From DASQJJ01 sp035631115 (GTDB lineage Bacteria; Patescibacteriota; Microgenomatia; Levybacterales; UBA12049), in assembly GCA_035631115.1 (NCBI GenBank), contig DASQJJ010000004.1:1-5013 (forward strand): a stretch of 5,013 nt of DNA, given 5' to 3'. Positions 4,300-5,013 of the stretch are shown piece by piece. Made by a program: the position numbers and the translations under genes. The notes under the pieces are model-generated. The model was not told the DNA's origin. It saw only the letters and a program-made list of their open reading frames with translations, and did no database searches. How positions within the stretch are numbered: position 1 is the stretch's first letter; every line of letters begins with the position of its first letter.

Positions 4300-5013
4300 T
4301 TACCCTTGGATGAGTTTGGCAAAAATGTAACCAATAAAAGCTGCAGACAGTCCAATAAGTACCATACGAATACCACTTTTCCACCAGCTTCCCACTAGAG
4401 ACAGTGCTTGATAGGCCCCCACACCAAACAAGGCAATTGCACAGACAATAATTGCACCAATGATTTCTTCATTAAAGGTCATATGAGCCCATGTGTTGAG
4501 GGTAAAAGGAATAAGGGGGACAAGGCTGCCAATTGCTGTGGTAATGCCAACAATTGCTGCACTTCTGAAAATATTTCTCGTTTCTACTTTTTCTATTCCC
4601 AATTCTTCTCGCATCATCGTGTCGGTCCAAATTTTTTTATCACTCACAATTGTTGCAACAATTTCTTCCAGTACTTTTCCTTTAAATCCTTTCTGCTCAA
4701 AAATACGGCGTACTTCTTCTTTTTCCATCTCCGGATACATCTCGATTTCTTTTTTTTCTTTAATAAGCTCTGCTTCGTAATAATCCCGTTGGGACACAGC
4801 CGATGTATACGCAACTGCTCCCATAGAAATTGCTTCTGCTGCGCTCGCTGCAAGGACAGTTAAGACAAGAATATGTGCATTGCCTCCTGCAGCAGCAACT
4901 CCTAAGACAATTCCCAATGCATTTACCATGCCATCTTGTCCTCCTAAAATAACATCTCGCAAAGGATTACCAATTCTATGCTCTTCTTGGTGATTTTTAT
5001 GATGATCGAATGC
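4300..5013 (-). CDS. VIT1/CCC1-family iron/manganese transporter, N-terminus cut by window
   Basis: 237 residues are visible; the frame stays open to the window edge, so the start is upstream. A TTG at 4960-4962 is an internal Leu, not the start. The family exports Fe2+ or Mn2+ from the cytosol, in exchange for protons. The visible part begins with a His-containing lead (HH..H...H), then LRDVILGGQDGMVNALG, the hallmark of the first helix with its metal-binding Asp. The second helix carries AEAISMGAVAY, then SQRDYYEAEL leads into a Glu-rich cytoplasmic segment (residues about 75-145), where the family binds metal ions. The third helix ends in SLVPLIPF, and two more helices follow to the C-terminus (SGIRMVLIGLSAAFIGYIFAKL), so the C-terminal end is complete. 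The common G-E-Y after the S-M of helix two is V-A-Y here, pointing to a divergent subfamily. In bacteria its role is likely metal detoxification. Confidence 0.92.
   Translation of the reverse strand, partial: AFDHHKNHQEEHRIGNPLRDVILGGQDGMVNALGIVLGVAAAGGNAHILVLTVLAASAAEAISMGAVAYTSAVSQRDYYEAELIKEKKEIEMYPEMEKEEVRRIFEQKGFKGKVLEEIVATIVSDKKIWTDTMMREELGIEKVETRNIFRSAAIVGITTAIGSLVPLIPFTLNTWAHMTFNEEIIGAIIVCAIALFGVGAYQALSLVGSWWKSGIRMVLIGLSAAFIGYIFAKLIQG

Noticed and set aside
4068..4376. 102-aa open frame on the - strand
   Set aside because: It is a reading across the reverse of tRNA-Ser(TGA), the promoter region and the ends of two real genes.
4408..4863. 151-aa open frame on the + strand
   Set aside because: It lies antisense within the VIT1/CCC1 gene; its Phe/Cys/Asn-rich sequence is what the reverse of a membrane protein gene gives, and it has no ribosome site.
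4960..4962. TTG as start of the transporter gene
   Set aside because: The frame continues upstream to the window edge with a plausible family N-terminus (HH..H, R-I-G-N-P), so this codon is an internal Leu.
1..5013. CRISPR array, insertion sequence or prophage
   Set aside because: No spaced direct repeats, terminal inverted repeats with a transposase, or phage-type genes are present.

Overview
The window looks like a stretch of chromosome from a small-genome bacterium, most plausibly a member of the Patescibacteria (CPR). This is inferred from three things: genes with no recognisable family but lineage-style architecture (Ala-rich, Pro/Thr-rich disordered segments, single C-terminal membrane helices), tRNA-Ser genes sharing a TCGCATAGTGG D-arm, and a short GC-rich repeat of a kind I recall being scattered through CPR genomes. 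Translation signals are bacterial (strong AGGAGG Shine-Dalgarno sites), and a TGA stop inside an ATGA overlap points to standard use of TGA as a stop. No phage, insertion-sequence or CRISPR signature is visible.

Positions 1-3300 (+ strand) hold a three-gene operon-like unit of unrecognised proteins: an Ala-rich 293-aa protein with a possible C-terminal membrane helix, a 190-aa helical protein with a Pro-rich tail, and a 591-aa protein with a disordered N-terminal half, a charged helical repeat region and a clear C-terminal membrane anchor. Spacing is 20 bp between the first two genes and a 4-bp ATGA overlap between the second and third. The unit is preceded by a -10-like TATAAT and a hairpin in the leader. 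This is the best candidate for an undescribed system: probably a membrane-attached complex or scaffold, though its function cannot be read from the sequence.

Positions 3301-3573 (- strand) hold tRNA-Arg(GCG) and tRNA-Ser(CGA), with their own well-spaced promoter and a terminator hairpin that reuses the CCA end of tRNA-Ser. A copy of the dispersed repeat fills much of the spacer between the two tRNAs; a second copy is embedded in frame in the second gene of the + strand operon.

Positions 3574-4128 (- strand) hold a 184-aa protein with a His-rich N-terminus, two membrane helices and a probable small beta-rich domain. Its promoter position implies a leaderless mRNA. Divergent from it is tRNA-Ser(TGA) on the + strand (4209-4298). 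That tRNA ends one base before the stop codon of a convergent VIT1/CCC1-family iron/manganese transporter gene (4300 to beyond 5013, - strand), whose N-terminus lies outside the window. Every stretch longer than about 300 bases contains a gene.
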